Shown here one piece after another: positions 1 through 6,414 of a stretch of 6,723 nt of DNA. How positions within the stretch are numbered: position 1 is the first letter of the stretch; each line of letters begins with the position of its first letter. The position numbers and the translations under genes are program-made. Source of the stretch: Planctomycetaceae bacterium (GTDB taxonomy: Bacteria > Planctomycetota > Planctomycetia > Pirellulales > Thermoguttaceae); the NCBI GenBank assembly GCA_031267635.1, contig JAIRYX010000251.1:1-6723 (forward strand). Direction: 5' to 3'. A model generated the notes under the pieces. The model had not been told where the DNA came from. It searched no databases and worked only from the letters and a program-made list of their open reading frames with translations.

Positions 1-74
1 ATCACTATTAATTTTTGCCTAACAGTTAAACTTGAATGACTATTATTATATGCCAAGGTTCAGAATCTTCAAAG

Positions 75-92
75 GGGAATTATGGGATATTT
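75..92 (+). repeat. GGGA-N5 9-nt-period repeat, copy 1
   Basis: Two consecutive 9-nt units, GGGAATTAT and GGGATATTT, lie in the non-coding region upstream of the transporter. The same GGGA-plus-five layout recurs on the same strand near 3621, 5485 and 6450. The function is unknown. Two units alone are weak evidence; the recurrence is what makes it worth recording. Confidence 0.35.
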
Positions 93-128
93 TGAAATTT
101 TCTTGAGACTTTTCAAAATATTTTATTT

Positions 129-140
129 GTAACTATTCAG
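129..140 (+). repeat. solitary IS66-like transposon end motif
   Basis: The 12-mer GTAACTATTCAG here is identical to the two inverted ends of the miniature transposon at 4153-4455. It points rightward, as a left end would. The subterminal box found in both MITE ends (ATCCGCAC followed by GGCAAC) is absent in the next 60 bases, and no matching right end with a duplicated TTTTATTT (121-128) flank is seen. It is probably a relic of an earlier insertion or excision. A chance match is possible but unlikely for 12 bases in a window of this size. Confidence 0.45.
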
Positions 141-180
141 TCACCCTGATTTTTTATTGATAAAAATCTAAGCCGTGTTA

Positions 181-208
181 TGGACAAAATGGCGAAAGTG
201 TGTATCCT
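181..208 (+). promoter_or_regulatory. possible sigma70-type promoter of the transporter gene
   Basis: TGGACA (181-186) and TATCCT (203-208) are separated by 16 bp and lie about 70 bases before the ATG. They match the sigma70 consensus boxes at 5/6 and 4/6. An AT-rich TATATAAAT follows at 208-216 and could supply an alternative -10 box. A small hairpin (CGTCA, 5-nt loop, TGACG; 232-246) lies between this site and the ribosome binding site. The call is tentative. Confidence 0.25.
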
Positions 209-265
209 ATATAAATAGAAAATAACATTTTCGTCAAACTCTGACGGTGAAAAAGTATCAAATCC

Positions 266-272
266 AAAGGAG
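266..272 (+). promoter_or_regulatory. Shine-Dalgarno deciding the transporter start
   Basis: AAAGGAG ends 7 nt before the ATG at 280, an optimal arrangement. The in-frame GTG at 247, which would add 11 residues, has no comparable site upstream. The ATG at 280 is therefore taken as the true start. Confidence 0.8.
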
Positions 273-279
273 AGATATT

Positions 280-3200
280 ATGGCTCAATCCTCATTATTT
301 TATCGCAATCATGGTTTTCGGATTATTTTGGTGGTCGTTTTTATGCTCTCGTTTATTTGGCTCGGAACCAAATGGACGCTCAAAAGCAATACCAATAATG
401 TCGAAGACTGGCTACCTGCTCACGACCCGCAAACGCAGGAATATAAATGGTTTTTGAAAAATTTTCCGATGGAAAGTTTTGTCGTTATTAGCTGGGAAGG
501 CTGTAAAATAGAGTCATTTCCCGACATGAAAAACGATGAAGACAAAATTGAACAATTTGCGCAAAGGTTAGTGCCGGAACAGACTATCAATAATATGAGT
601 GATTGGCTCAATCCGCAACCGATTATTGCTGAAATTGATACGTCACTGGTTCGCGACCGCGCAACAAATTCTCGTCCTTTAGATTCTTCGGAGACGTTTT
701 CTCCAGAAGAAAAACAAGCTGGCGTCACTCGAATGACCGCCGCAATTAACGATGCGGTAACGGCAAGTACGGAAACGGCAAATGTTTCATCACAAAACGA
801 AAATAACTTATCATCGCAAAATTCACAAATCACGGAGGCAGCAGAATCGTTAAATCTGCCGAAAAAAAACTATTTTAAAATGGTGATGACCTATCCGCGA
901 TTGAAACGGATGTTGAAAGAACAATATCCTGATATCAGCGAAGAAGAAATTCGCGACCGTTTGTCCGGCACGATGATTGAACCGAACGGCGGCTCGAATA
1001 CTGCATTGATGGCGTATTTGAAAGAAAAACCGCAAGGCAAAGAAGCAAACGCCGTTATCGCGCAAGTGATCCATGTTGCACAAGAGCTTGGTATTGAACC
1101 GATTCTTCCGATAAACCATAGAACGGTAGTTCAAAAAGCATTTGATAATTTTGCCCAAATGATTCAGGAAATGGCGTATGGTCGCAAAACCGATACGTCC
1201 GGCGTGATTATCGGCGGAACTCCGGTTGATAACGTTTCAATTGCCGCCGAAGGAGAACGTACTTTATATCGACTTGCCGGTTTTTGCGCGTTGATTGGTT
1301 TGGGACTCGCTTATGCCTGTTTTCGCAGTATCCGGTTGACAACGCTGGTGTTTTGCGTGGCGATTCTTTCGGCGGGAATTTCATTGGCGTTCGTTTCCAT
1401 GACCGGTAGTCATTGCGATACAATTATGTTGAGTATGCCAGCGTTGATTTATATTCTTGCTATGTCGGGAGCGATTCATCTTATCAATTATTATCACGAC
1501 GCAGTGCGTGAAAACGGACTGATCGGTGCGCCGGAAAGAGCGATTAAACTAGGTTGGTTTCCTTGTTTTATCGCGGCGTTGACAACGGCGTTCGGCTTGG
1601 CGTCGCTCGGAATCAGCGAGCTTATACCAATTAAAAAGTTTGGGATTTATTCGGCATTCGGCGTATTGGGGACATTGTTGATGATCTTTTTATTTCTTCC
1701 AGCAATGCTCTATTTTTTCCCGTCGAAAAAATACGCGAAAATTCACGTCGGTGAAAAATTAGAAAAGGGAGAAAAACATTCGCGGATTCTTCAATTCTGG
1801 CGATTTCTTGGACAAAGGATTATCAACCATTGCAATCCTGTCGCTATTGTCTGTACGGTGATTATGTTATTGCTAGGAGTCGGTTTGTACAAGATTACGC
1901 CCGAAGTCAAAATGATGAAATTCTATTCCAAAGATGCGCCGATTATTGTCAGCTACGCTTGGTTAGAAAAACATATCGGACCGCTTGTGCCGATGGAAAT
2001 TGTTCTCAAATTTGACAACGCAATGTGTGAACTAACGACAGTCCAGCGATTGCGGTTGGTAGAGGAAATCGCGGCGCGGTTGAAATCGGACGAAATGCCG
2101 GAGATTGGCGGCGTCCTTTCGGCGGCGACGATGGCACGGTTACCAAATGAATTGTACGAATCCGGCGGTCTCGGCGGAAGCGCGAAACGCAAGATTTATG
2201 AAACGTCGGCAAATGTCAAACTTGATAAAAACCGTCCCGCCATTCGAGATTTAGTCACAGTAGAACTTGCGGGCGATCCGACAGTCGATCAACTCAATTT
2301 GCCGAAAGAAGAAACGAATTGGTTGAAAACAAACGGAATCACCAAAATCGCGCAACTTATTGAGCTTCCCGATGGAAAAGGAACCGAGCGGATTCCCGCC
2401 GACGTAATTGCACCGTATCGTGAAATCGCTCACAGGTGGAAAAAACAGCACGGAATTGATCTTTGGCGTATTAGTGCGCGTGTTTGGGCGTTAGGCAATC
2501 AGAGACGTCAGACCGATGTGGAAGATTTGGCGGCGTCCGGAAAAAAAGAAATCGACAACATTGATTACTCCAAGTTAATTGACGATGTCAAAGAGCGTGT
2601 GCAAAATGTTCTCACGCAGGAAAACATTCGCACAATCGTCGATCCGCTGGGTGACAATATCAACAGTCCCGCCGCCGTTGCGAAAAATATCACAATCAAA
2701 GGAATTGACGCTTCTTATACCGGCATGGTGCCGCTTGTTTATCAGACGCAACACAAATTGATTAACGGGTTGTTCACTAGTTTAATCATGGCGTTTGTGA
2801 CAATTGCGGTTGTCTTTTGTCTTATTTTGAAAAACATCAAAGCCGGTTTTATTGTCATGTTACCGAACATCTTTCCGGTAATGATCGTGTTCGGTTACAT
2901 GGGTTGGCGCGGGATTTTAGTGGATGTAGGAACGATGATGACGGCAAGTGTTGCGCTCGGTGTTGCGGTGGATAATACGGCACATTATGTAACGTGGTTT
3001 CGTAACGCCATTAGGGACGGCATGCAACCGCGCGACGCGGCGTTGACGGCATACGAACGATGCGCGACGGCAATGACGCAATCGACATTAATTGGTGGAT
3101 GCGGCTTGTCGGCGTTTATGTTCAGCACATTCACGCCAACGCAAATGTTTGGAATAATGATGTTAGCGATTTTGTCGGTCTCGTTAATCGGCGACTTGGT

Positions 3201-3498
3201 TTTCCTTCCGGCATTATTGAATGGACCGCTCGGTAAATACATTGTTCCACAAAACATTCCAAACAATAACAATGAACGTGATAATATCTTACAAGGCAGC
3301 GTTTTATCGAAAGATGAAAACACATTTTATTTGGAAACCTCGACAGAAAGTGCAAACACGACAGCTTATGATACGCCAGAAAATGCAAACATAAGTTTTC
3401 AACTTGATTTTCCACACAAAACGCACCCTCATCCTACAGTCTTGCTTGATCAGAAACAACATCACTTCGATTCCGTTGATCAGTTTGTAGATAAATGA
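280..3498 (+). CDS. MMPL/RND-superfamily transporter
   Basis: This is a 1072-residue inner-membrane protein of the RND superfamily, MMPL branch, whose members typically use the proton gradient to export lipids or other hydrophobic molecules. It has the standard duplicated layout: TM1 (residues 13-30), a large periplasmic domain (31-327), a five-helix block (329-481), TM7 (520-537), a second periplasmic domain (538-825) and a second five-helix block (828-981). The second half carries the charged helix motif GVAVDNTAHY with D898, the expected proton-relay position. The matching place in the first half reads AMSGAIHL, with S396 instead of Asp. The first loop has a Ser/Asn/Gln/Thr-rich stretch at about 154-192. 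The polar C-terminal tail of about 90 residues ends His-rich. The substrate cannot be told from sequence. The gene stands alone, with no membrane-fusion or outer-membrane partner in the window. Family assignment is firm and the start is supported by a strong Shine-Dalgarno. Confidence 0.92.
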   Translation: MAQSSLFYRNHGFRIILVVVFMLSFIWLGTKWTLKSNTNNVEDWLPAHDPQTQEYKWFLKNFPMESFVVISWEGCKIESFPDMKNDEDKIEQFAQRLVPEQTINNMSDWLNPQPIIAEIDTSLVRDRATNSRPLDSSETFSPEEKQAGVTRMTAAINDAVTASTETANVSSQNENNLSSQNSQITEAAESLNLPKKNYFKMVMTYPRLKRMLKEQYPDISEEEIRDRLSGTMIEPNGGSNTALMAYLKEKPQGKEANAVIAQVIHVAQELGIEPILPINHRTVVQKAFDNFAQMIQEMAYGRKTDTSGVIIGGTPVDNVSIAAEGERTLYRLAGFCALIGLGLAYACFRSIRLTTLVFCVAILSAGISLAFVSMTGSHCDTIMLSMPALIYILAMSGAIHLINYYHDAVRENGLIGAPERAIKLGWFPCFIAALTTAFGLASLGISELIPIKKFGIYSAFGVLGTLLMIFLFLPAMLYFFPSKKYAKIHVGEKLEKGEKHSRILQFWRFLGQRIINHCNPVAIVCTVIMLLLGVGLYKITPEVKMMKFYSKDAPIIVSYAWLEKHIGPLVPMEIVLKFDNAMCELTTVQRLRLVEEIAARLKSDEMPEIGGVLSAATMARLPNELYESGGLGGSAKRKIYETSANVKLDKNRPAIRDLVTVELAGDPTVDQLNLPKEETNWLKTNGITKIAQLIELPDGKGTERIPADVIAPYREIAHRWKKQHGIDLWRISARVWALGNQRRQTDVEDLAASGKKEIDNIDYSKLIDDVKERVQNVLTQENIRTIVDPLGDNINSPAAVAKNITIKGIDASYTGMVPLVYQTQHKLINGLFTSLIMAFVTIAVVFCLILKNIKAGFIVMLPNIFPVMIVFGYMGWRGILVDVGTMMTASVALGVAVDNTAHYVTWFRNAIRDGMQPRDAALTAYERCATAMTQSTLIGGCGLSAFMFSTFTPTQMFGIMMLAILSVSLIGDLVFLPALLNGPLGKYIVPQNIPNNNNERDNILQGSVLSKDENTFYLETSTESANTTAYDTPENANISFQLDFPHKTHPHPTVLLDQKQHHFDSVDQFVDK

Positions 3499-3620
3499 CG
3501 CACCGCTAAAATCGCATTATTCCGGCATTTTTCACGAAGTTTTTTAGTATCTTTCTATAAATATTTCCCAATGTAAAGACTACGTCGGCTTCATTTCCAA
3601 TAGATGGTTGTTATACGTGA

Positions 3621-3638
3621 GGGATATTTGGGAACGTA
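3621..3638 (+). repeat. GGGA-N5 9-nt-period repeat, copy 2
   Basis: Units GGGATATTT (3621-3629) and GGGAACGTA (3630-3638) are followed by AGGGATTTT. The stretch also reads as a 19-nt-spaced imperfect direct repeat, ACGTGAGGGATATTT (3615-3629) and ACGTAAGGGATTTT (3634-3647). It lies in non-coding sequence after the transporter gene. Confidence 0.4.
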
Positions 3639-3644
3639 AGGGAT

Positions 3645-3665
3645 TTTAGTGGCAATACCACTAAA
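3645..3665. repeat. perfect short hairpin
   Basis: TTTAGTGG, a 5-nt loop (CAATA), then CCACTAAA form an 8-bp perfect stem, 147 bases after the transporter stop codon. No run of T follows on either strand, so it does not look like a classical intrinsic terminator. It could still stabilise or end the transporter transcript, or be part of the decayed mobile-element DNA here. Confidence 0.4.
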
Positions 3666-3746
3666 GTCTCTATAATTCATGGATATTTCTCTCTTACTAC
3701 TTATCTGATTGGCTCTGTGCTTCTCATCGTAGAGGTTGGTTTTTAG

Positions 3747-3998
3747 CGTATTGAAGCTGATGTTGCTTGTTTTTTGATACGTTCTCCAAGGTATCTTGCA
3801 GTGAATGTTACGATTCCGAATGTTATGCACAAGGTTCGCATGGTGATCTTGTGGAAATATCAGAACGATACGGAACCGCGTAAAATGCTCGTGAGCAACA
3901 GTATATTCTGGAACGCAGAGAAGATTGTGGAAATTTATCGCAAACGTTGGACAAGTACGGAACCTTTTCATCTGACGAAAATTGCCTCGCTATGCTGA
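3747..3998 (+). pseudogene. decayed DDE transposase fragment (IS4-like)
   Basis: The frame is open for 83 codons between a TAG (3744) and a TGA (3996). It encodes a block resembling the C-terminal part of IS4-superfamily DDE transposases: a KVRMVILW strand, then LVSN, then AEKIVEIYRKRW. The last matches the helix carrying the family's Y-x2-R signature just before the catalytic Glu. After RW the match breaks down: the Glu is one residue further on than the family spacing (Y-x2-R-x3-E) and the expected following Lys region is garbled. No N-terminal catalytic domain with its two Asp residues is found upstream; only short, shifted frames exist (for example around 3707-3750). It is a dead remnant. 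The exact IS group cannot be set without a database comparison. Confidence 0.6.
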
Positions 3999-4144
3999 AA
4001 GAATCGTTGCGTAACATATGATCAATTGGATTCTTGGACGACTGGACTTTACCGGAACAACCGCGAAACACATGCAAACATTGCTCGTTCGTCTCGGCAA
4101 CATGAATCAGTAACTTTTGTAGAACAATTTAATATGCGTTTGAA

Positions 4145-4152
4145 TACTTATT
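4145..4152. repeat. 8-bp target site duplication, left copy
   Basis: TACTTATT directly abuts the left end of the miniature transposon and is repeated exactly at 4456-4463, immediately outside its right end. Eight base pairs is the target duplication length characteristic of the IS66 family. Confidence 0.85.
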
Positions 4153-4455
4153 GTAACTATTCAGCCGCTCCAAGCCAAATCAATCCGCACTGGGCAACAA
4201 TCTGAATGACGATGTTTCCATTGACTGGTTACCCGAAAGATTTTACTATTGCAGCCTTTACGCCTTAATTTTTAGATGTGGATTGTTTTACCAAAAAAAA
4301 CTTGAACGAAAAATAAGGGCGCATATTGGTACAATTCGGGATATTAAGGGAATTTTATAAAATAAGGGCGGCAATAATAACACTTTCCGGTAAAATGGAC
4401 GGTCACTGTACAGTTGCCTTGTGCGGATTTATTCAGTTTAATCCTGAATAGTTAC
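4153..4455. mobile_element. 303-bp MITE, IS66-type ends
   Basis: This is a short element without coding capacity. It is bounded by perfect 12-bp inverted repeats, GTAACTATTCAG at 4153-4164 and its reverse complement at 4444-4455. Inside each end at a similar distance lies a second inverted pair, ATCCGCACTGGGCAAC (4183-4198) and the complement of ATCCGCACAAGGCAAC (4413-4428), matching at 14 of 16 bases. These are plausible transposase-binding sites. Exact 8-bp duplications of TACTTATT flank it. Ends beginning GTAA and 8-bp duplications are the hallmark of the IS66 family, so this is probably a non-autonomous derivative moved by a full-length relative elsewhere. The interior has a 12-bp direct repeat, AAAATAAGGGCG (4310-4321 and 4359-4370). 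The perfect target duplication suggests a fairly recent insertion. Confidence 0.87.
4310..4370 (+). repeat. 12-bp direct repeat inside the MITE
   Basis: AAAATAAGGGCG occurs at 4310-4321 and again at 4359-4370, 49 bp apart. A GGGATATTA-AGGGA string (4338-4351) lies between the copies. The role is unknown; it may be remnant internal sequence of the parental element. Confidence 0.5.
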
Positions 4456-4463
4456 TACTTATT
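4456..4463. repeat. 8-bp target site duplication, right copy
   Basis: TACTTATT lies immediately outside the right inverted repeat of the miniature transposon and is identical to 4145-4152. Confidence 0.85.
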
Positions 4464-4539
4464 TTAAGAGATTGGATGTGAATGGACAAAAGTTCAGTAA
4501 TAACACCTTTTAAGAATTTTGCAAAAGTTTAGTTAAATC

Positions 4540-4568
4540 TTGAAAACCGTATGTCATTCTGATAAAAT
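4540..4568 (+). promoter_or_regulatory. sigma70-type promoter of the GH16 gene
   Basis: TTGAAA (4540-4545) and TAAAAT (4563-4568) are separated by exactly 17 bp, each one base from consensus. Transcription would start near 4575 and leave a leader of about 50 nt before the ATG at 4626. The site lies 77 bp beyond the right target duplication of the MITE, so that insertion left the core promoter intact but may have displaced upstream control sequence. Confidence 0.6.
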
Positions 4569-4625
4569 ACAGTCTAATGAAAAATAACACACCACTTTTC
4601 ACTTCGATTGAACGAAAGAAAATTT

Positions 4626-5465
4626 ATGAAAACACAAAAAATTGTATTCCTCGTGCTTGCTGTGATATGCGGCATAACTTTGCAGCTCAAAGCTGCGGAG
4701 CCGACACAAGATGTGAAACCGTTTTCCGGTGGGTCGGAAAAGTTCACGAAACTCGTTTGGGCGGATGAGTTTGACGGTAAAGGATTGCCGGACAAATCCA
4801 AATGGAACTATGAAAAAGGATATGTCCGCAACAAGGAGTTACAGTATTACACGGTCGAGCGAATTGAAAACGCCGAAGTCTGTGATGGTCATTTGGTTAT
4901 CACGGCACGAAAAGATAACGCCGTGATTGACGGAAAAGAACACGAAATAACGTCGGCAAGTATTCACTCGTCGAAAAAAGGAGATTGGCTTTACGGACGG
5001 TTTGAAGCGAGAATAAAAATTCCGTCGAGTACAGGAACGTGGCCCGCGTTTTGGATGATGCCGACTAACGGAAAATATGGCGGTTGGCCCAAAAGTGGAG
5101 AAATTGATATTTTAGAACATGTCGGCTTTGATCCGAACAAACTCCATTTTAATTTACACACAGAAAAGTACAACCATGTGAAAAAAAGCGGACGCGGCAC
5201 GTCGATTACTTATGAACATCCTCAAGCTGATTTCCATGTTTACGCGGTGGAATGGTTTGAAGACCATATCGACTGGTATTTTGACGACAAAAAAGTGTTC
5301 ACCGTAAAAAATGACGAACCGGGTTGGGAAGCGTGGCCTTTGGATCAACCATTTCATGTCAAACTGAATTTAGCATTCGGCGGCGCATGGGGCGGAGCGA
5401 AAGGAGTGGATAAAGATTCTTTGCCCTTGAAAATGATCGTCGATTATGTCCGCATTTTTCAGTAA
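4626..5465 (+). CDS. secreted GH16 beta-glucanase (laminarinase-like)
   Basis: This 279-residue enzyme belongs to glycoside hydrolase family 16, whose members cleave internal beta-1,3 or mixed beta-1,3-1,4 links with retention of configuration. A signal peptide covers residues 1-23: Lys at 2 and 5, hydrophobic 6-19, likely cut after LKA. The catalytic domain (about 42-279) opens with VWADEFDG and contains GTWPAFWMMP (137-146). Its active-site strand, SGEIDILEH (157-165), has nucleophile E159, D161 and acid/base E164, all present. It closes with the usual VDYVRIFQ end, so the single domain is complete, with no carbohydrate-binding module. The product is probably periplasmic or exported, for polysaccharide feeding. 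An in-frame TTG at 4608 would put six extra residues, including charged ones, before the signal peptide, so ATG 4626 is preferred although its Shine-Dalgarno is weak. The family is certain. Laminarin as substrate is inferred from the EIDILE type, and other GH16 substrates remain possible. Confidence 0.92.
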   Translation: MKTQKIVFLVLAVICGITLQLKAAEPTQDVKPFSGGSEKFTKLVWADEFDGKGLPDKSKWNYEKGYVRNKELQYYTVERIENAEVCDGHLVITARKDNAVIDGKEHEITSASIHSSKKGDWLYGRFEARIKIPSSTGTWPAFWMMPTNGKYGGWPKSGEIDILEHVGFDPNKLHFNLHTEKYNHVKKSGRGTSITYEHPQADFHVYAVEWFEDHIDWYFDDKKVFTVKNDEPGWEAWPLDQPFHVKLNLAFGGAWGGAKGVDKDSLPLKMIVDYVRIFQ

Positions 5466-5484
5466 AAGGTATTTTTGCTGAAAA

Positions 5485-5515
5485 AGGACATTAGGGACAA
5501 AAGGGACTTTTGGGG
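5485..5515 (+). repeat. GGGA-N5 9-nt-period repeat, copy 3 (longest)
   Basis: The units AGGACATTA, GGGACAAAA and GGGACTTTT, followed by GGGG, keep a strict 9-nt period in the 90-bp gap between the convergent GH16 and fliE genes. This places four G-runs six bases apart on the + strand. A small perfect hairpin (CAAAAG, GGA, CTTTTG; 5498-5512) overlaps it. It does not resemble a classical terminator, and no other one is visible between these genes. Confidence 0.5.
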
Positions 5516-5555
5516 CGTGATGAAAGCATTGTCAAGGTCAGAACCCCTTTTCCAG

Positions 5556-5900
5556 TTACACCCGAATATTTTGAATTTCCTGAAACGCAGTAACAAGTTT
5601 ATTGCGTATTTGCATCATGAGTTTGAATGCGATATCCGCTTTTTGGACGGCGGTTAGCACTTCCGCCGTTCCAATGTCGCCGCCGGTGAGCATTGTTTCG
5701 ACTGCAACATCGGCGTTTTGTTGCATCGTGTTGACTTCTTGAATTGATCCGAGCAACAAATCACGAAACGACACGCTTTTCTGTTCGCCCGGCGCGAGTG
5801 GTTCCGTTACAAAATCAATTGGATTGCCGGTTCGTGGTTTTAGTCCGCCAATTCCCAAATTGCCGTTTCCAAAATTGGAAACACCCTCCAATCCTATCAT
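5556..5900 (-). CDS. fliE: flagellar hook-basal body protein FliE
   Basis: FliE sits at the base of the flagellar rod, linking the MS ring to the rod built from FlgB, FlgC, FlgF and FlgG, and helps open the flagellar export gate. The 114-residue product has a variable Gly/Asn-rich N-terminus (1-35) and a conserved helical part: SFRDLLLGSIQEVN (about 44-57), the GGDIGTAEVLTAVQKADIAF region (about 73-92) and the family end QEIQNIRV. Its ATG overlaps the flgC stop as ATGA, and a GAGG lies eight bases before the start inside flgC, so the two are translationally coupled. It is full length, slightly longer than the usual 100 or so residues because of the N-terminus. It is the last gene of the unit, with no further flagellar gene downstream in the window. 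Confidence 0.95.
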   Translation of the reverse strand: MIGLEGVSNFGNGNLGIGGLKPRTGNPIDFVTEPLAPGEQKSVSFRDLLLGSIQEVNTMQQNADVAVETMLTGGDIGTAEVLTAVQKADIAFKLMMQIRNKLVTAFQEIQNIRV

Positions 5901-6310
5901 GTGATAATCCTCAACGTTTGATTCGCCATCGACTTGGAGATTTCAATCGCGCCGAGATTCGCCTCGTATGTCCGCGATGCTTCAATCGCGTTTGTAAACT
6001 CCGTCATCATATTGATACGCGGCAAGTAAATATAGCCGTCTTTATCCGCATTGGGATGCTGCTGATCAAATTTTCTAATCGGCGGCAGTTCGGTATCTCG
6101 TCCGATTGCCGCGACTCGCACGCCGACCGAGTTATTCGTTCCTTTATTCGGGTCTTCTTGAAACACGACAAAACGCGGCTCATAGGGTTTAAGTTCCCCT
6201 TTTTCATTTCGCGTTGTTGTGATATTCGCCAGATTTCCGGCAATAACGTCCATGCGGGCGCGTTGTGCCATCAATCCGCTTGTGCTAACGTCCATTGTTT
6301 TGGTGAACAT
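5897..6310 (-). CDS. flgC: flagellar basal-body rod protein FlgC
   Basis: FlgC is a proximal-rod subunit exported through the flagellar type III apparatus into the periplasm. The 137 residues are a normal length. The N-terminal helix has the rod/hook family signature (SGLMAQRARMDVIAGNLANITTT, about 11-33). The C-terminal helix has the matching region INMMTEFTNAIEASRTYEANL (about 99-119), with the FlgC-typical loop NADKDGYIYLPRIN before it. The start is ATG 6310, preceded on the minus strand by AGGAAGG at suitable spacing. It overlaps fliE by four bases. In most bacteria flgB stands directly in front of flgC; here 301 non-coding bases separate it from an unrelated-looking gene end. No convincing sigma70, sigma54 or sigma28 promoter is visible in that gap. 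Confidence 0.96.
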   Translation of the reverse strand: MFTKTMDVSTSGLMAQRARMDVIAGNLANITTTRNEKGELKPYEPRFVVFQEDPNKGTNNSVGVRVAAIGRDTELPPIRKFDQQHPNADKDGYIYLPRINMMTEFTNAIEASRTYEANLGAIEISKSMANQTLRIIT

Positions 6311-6414
6311 CGTGTTCCCTTCCTGAGAAAGAATGTTACAAAAATCGTGTAAAATGTTTCATTCCGCGAATAGTAACAAAAATCATCAGGAGCGGCAAGA
6401 GCAATTTGAGGAAT

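Noticed and set aside
1..39. End of an upstream + strand gene (12 open codons to a TGA)
   Set aside because: It is too short and has no recognisable residues; an open run this short is expected by chance.
247..279. Upstream GTG start adding 11 residues to the transporter
   Set aside because: There is no Shine-Dalgarno before it, whereas AAAGGAG is ideally spaced before the ATG at 280.
420..3415. Several minus-strand and +2/+3 open frames of 60-137 codons inside the transporter
   Set aside because: All are fully contained in the transporter gene, have no recognisable motif and lack plausible ribosome binding sites.
3645..3665. Intrinsic terminator for the transporter
   Set aside because: The stem is perfect but AT-rich, has no following T-run and lies far from the stop codon.
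3591..3971. 126-codon minus-strand open frame
   Set aside because: It is antisense to the transposase relic and the hairpin, has no recognisable motif, and starts in sequence better explained on the + strand.
129..4455. Composite transposon carrying the MMPL gene
   Set aside because: The orphan end lacks the subterminal box, and the sequence before it (TTTTATTT) does not match the TACTTATT after 4455. The exact duplication pairs the 4455 end with 4153 instead.
5475..5657. 60-codon + strand frame after the GH16 gene
   Set aside because: It runs over the GGGA repeats and then antisense to the conserved C-terminus of fliE.
5744..6352. 202-codon open frame on the + strand
   Set aside because: It lies antisense to flgC and fliE, both unmistakable family members. 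Its sequence is rich in Arg, Cys and His, as expected of a shadow frame.
6366..6377. Degenerate copy of the MITE right end (GCGAATAGTAAC)
   Set aside because: Only 9 of 12 bases match and there is neither a subterminal box nor a duplicated flank.
6393..6405. Sigma54-like TTGCT box on the minus strand upstream of flgC
   Set aside because: The required GG element about 10 bases upstream is missing.
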